DNA from: Deltaproteobacteria bacterium
GTDB lineage: Bacteria > Desulfobacterota > Desulfarculia > Adiutricales > Adiutricaceae
DNA length: 6,133 nucleotides
Assembly: GCA_031267005.1 (NCBI GenBank)
Contig: JAIRZX010000311.1
Coordinates: 1 to 6,133 of the forward strand
Reading direction: 5' to 3'
Positions 4,640 through 6,133 of this stretch are shown here, one piece after another (within the stretch, counting starts at the first letter, position 1; every line of letters starts with the position of its first letter). A model generated the notes under the pieces. That model worked only from the letters and a program-made list of their open reading frames with translations, made no database searches and was not told the DNA's origin. The position numbers and the translations under genes were made by a program.

Positions 4640-5152
4640 CTAGGTTATGTTGATGGGCCCGCCCGGCCACTTGCCGTCGGACCAGTCGCGCTTGAAGGCC
4701 TCGCGCGCGGCGTGCTCCTCCGCCGAGCAGACCTGGACGCCGGGGGACTCGTGCCCGAAGGGGAGGTTGAAGAGCTTGCGGGCCGGCCAGTCGGCGGGCA
4801 CGTCCACCCAGCCGGGCACGGTGTAGGCGTTCCGCACCCCCAAGATCGGTACCGCCTCGTCGATGTTCTTGATCTTGAAGAAGGACTTGTCCACCCGGTC
4901 CACGAACCAGACCTCGTAGTCCTCGGGCGAGCGCCCGTAGGTGTACTGGACGTAGTTGAAGTAGCCCCCCATCATGGTTCCGATGACGGCCGGCAAGTTG
5001 TCGCGGCCCAGGACCGGGAACCCTATCTCGTCCGCCGGGATTCTCGGCCAGTCGCGGCCCCGGAACGAGAGCCACCAGTGGAAGGGCCTCGCCGGGCACT
5101 CGAAGGTGACGCCGTTTACCGCCTCTTCCTTGAAATTGTCGAAATTGGTCAT
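4640..5152 (-). CDS. Orphan protein of 170 aa, paralogue of the 2456-2968 gene
   Basis: Family unknown. It shares with the gene at 2456-2968: P-F (23-24) with W26-W27, I-G-F (43-45), G-Y-F-N-Y (63-67), P76 and Y79, V-W-F-V-D-R (81-86), V-P-G-W (112-115) and W-P (122-123). The predicted pattern is mixed alpha/beta with many aromatics, soluble, with no export signal. The C-terminal part (about 140-170) differs from its paralogue: it is helical and charged (AEEHAAREAFKRD) and ends in W-P-G-G-P-I-N-I-T. The ATG follows AAGGAGG, which lies in the 14-bp gap after the sliding-clamp stop codon, so the two are surely on one transcript. Its place next to a clamp gene suggests, without proving, a link to replication or its control. 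Confidence 0.8.
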   Translation of the reverse strand: MTNFDNFKEEAVNGVTFECPARPFHWWLSFRGRDWPRIPADEIGFPVLGRDNLPAVIGTMMGGYFNYVQYTYGRSPEDYEVWFVDRVDKSFFKIKNIDEAVPILGVRNAYTVPGWVDVPADWPARKLFNLPFGHESPGVQVCSAEEHAAREAFKRDWSDGKWPGGPINIT

Positions 5153-5166
5153 GGTTGCCTCCTTGG

Positions 5167-6133
5167 TTAGTTCCTGTAAGTGGATGTGGACACGAGTATC
5201 CAGGACTCCTGCTTGTCGGTGCGGGAGCGGAGCAGGAGCGGGTCGTAGCGGCCCCTGTACCCTATCTCGGTCTCGGTCGCGTAGCCCTTGCCCGACGGGC
5301 CCAGGAGCTTCAAGGCCTTGGCGTTGGCCTCGAGCGCCTGGGCCATGCGCTTGGGCTCGACCTCCGCGCTGAAGTTCCCGTCCCCCGTGCGGGCGCAGAG
5401 CACGAAGTCCTGCACCTTCAACCCGCTGCCCCGGCGCTCGAAGGTGAGCGAGAGCGCCGACGCCTGTTCGGGCATCTCCATGCGCACGGCGCCGGACCCC
5501 TTGCCCGCGAGCTTCGCGAACTTCTTGAAGCTCGAGAGCATGGGCGCGTCGGCGGCGATGACCGAGCAGAACGCGTCGTTCGGGGGCAGGAGGGCGTCGG
5601 GATCGGGGAAGCGCCCCTCGGCGAGCCTGACCGAAATCGTCCGCGAGCCCGCGCGCACCGCCATGCAGCCGTCCTCGAAGCGGACGGACGCGTTGGAGCT
5701 TACCCGCTCCAGGATCTGCCTGAGCTTGCGGGCGGACGCCGCCGAGATGAGCGCCTGGCCGTCCGGCAAGTCGATCGCGCCCGGACCGAGGGCGACTTTG
5801 ACCATGGCGTTGGCGTCGCTGGCCGCCACGTACAGCCCCCGGTCAGTCGCGCCCAGGCACACGCAGTCCAGCCTGTATTTCGAGGTGTTCTTGCCGACGC
5901 ACCATTGGGCGCGGTCCAGGGCGTTCGCGAGCACGCTCGCCTGGACCAGGGCCCCGTCGGACTCCGGAACCTCGTCGGGCTTCAGCGAGGGGTAGTTGGC
6001 GTAATCCCAGCACGGCAAGTCGACGCCGAAGTAGGAGCACTCGAGCCGGGCGGCCACCTCCTCTCCGTACGCGACGTCCCTCGCGGCCAGCCTCACCGGA
6101 CCCTTCAAGCCGTCCAAGGCCGTGAGCAGGGGG
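5167..6133 (-). CDS. Divergent DNA polymerase III beta-type sliding clamp (5' end outside window)
   Basis: The frame is open to the right edge, so the N-terminus is missing. A TTG at 6117 is available but would remove most of domain 1 and has no good ribosome site, so I treat the gene as partial. About 322 codons are visible. Near the edge, DLPCWDYANYPSL matches the end of DnaN domain 1 (LP..dFP.L). Next comes a DnaN domain 2 pattern: VLANALDRAQWCVGKNTSKY, an ATDRG/SDANAM segment, ISAASARKLRQILE and then VRLAEGRFPDPDALLP, equivalent to the conserved R-L-I-E-G-x-F-P-D. Domain 3 follows (FKKFAKLA to YDPLLLRS). The family forms a ring tethering replicative polymerases to DNA. The C-terminus ends STSTYRN instead of the usual M-P-M-R-L, which normally lines the partner-binding cleft, so partners may differ. 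It is the first visible gene of the minus-strand cluster. Confidence 0.82.
   Translation of the reverse strand, partial: PLLTALDGLKGPVRLAARDVAYGEEVAARLECSYFGVDLPCWDYANYPSLKPDEVPESDGALVQASVLANALDRAQWCVGKNTSKYRLDCVCLGATDRGLYVAASDANAMVKVALGPGAIDLPDGQALISAASARKLRQILERVSSNASVRFEDGCMAVRAGSRTISVRLAEGRFPDPDALLPPNDAFCSVIAADAPMLSSFKKFAKLAGKGSGAVRMEMPEQASALSLTFERRGSGLKVQDFVLCARTGDGNFSAEVEPKRMAQALEANAKALKLLGPSGKGYATETEIGYRGRYDPLLLRSRTDKQESWILVSTSTYRN

Noticed and set aside
3975..5099. Minus-strand open frame of 374 codons overlapping the 214-aa and 170-aa genes
   Set aside because: Arg/Gly/Pro/Leu-dominated translation, no ribosome site, and it crosses the stem-loop and two well-supported genes in another frame.
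2804..5170. Open plus-strand frame of 788 codons spanning much of the right half
   Set aside because: It lies antisense to five minus-strand genes that each have a strong ribosome site and sensible composition. Its translation is Val/Gly/Arg/Pro-rich and domain-free, as expected for the mirror frame of GC-rich genes.

Overview
The window looks like one end of an integrated mobile element (prophage, satellite or integrative element) in a GC-rich bacterium. The host cannot be named from sequence alone. Strong AGGAGG-type ribosome sites, an integrase N-terminus of a style I associate with deltaproteobacterial (Desulfovibrio-like) prophages, and a neighbouring AAA-ATPase-like gene start make a deltaproteobacterium or a related Gram-negative anaerobe a reasonable guess, but only an inference.

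Left flank (1-854). A minus-strand gene start (1-87) reads out of the window and has the N-terminal signature of AAA-ATPase-like/PD-(D/E)XK-type proteins. A 357-base non-coding stretch follows, holding a likely promoter for that gene, a G-rich tract, a helically phased AATTA array (386-420) and a TTGACA promoter-like site (423-452). Positions 445-783 carry the decayed remnant of a kinesin-light-chain-type TPR gene: three repeats on an exact 42-residue period, interrupted by a -1 and then a +1 frameshift. This looks like worn chromosomal DNA, or a degraded accessory gene, next to the integration module.

Integration and control (855-2420). A complete tyrosine recombinase on the plus strand converges on, and overlaps by 20 bp, a minus-strand gene for a small coiled-coil plus helix-turn-helix protein. 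That gene has a near-consensus promoter (TTGACA-17-TATAAG) whose spacer contains a GC-rich palindrome and which sits so close to the ATG that the mRNA would be almost leaderless. Both features are typical of self-regulated phage-type repressors.

Minus-strand cargo cluster (2456-6133). Reading right to left: a divergent DnaN-type sliding clamp (5' end outside the window), a 170-aa orphan, a 214-aa orphan, a 129-aa orphan only 3 bp further on, a very acidic Trp-rich 156-aa orphan, and a second 170-aa protein that is a distant paralogue of the first. Two genes (214-aa and 156-aa) have a strong 10-bp stem-loop immediately before their Shine-Dalgarno site. A promoter-like module before the last gene matches the one at 423 (TTGAC-N10-GGATAWGGTATCC), suggesting shared control. 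Apart from the clamp, none of the cargo families is recognised. A replication clamp, an integrase, a candidate repressor and duplicated orphan proteins together suggest an early/replication region of a poorly described element.
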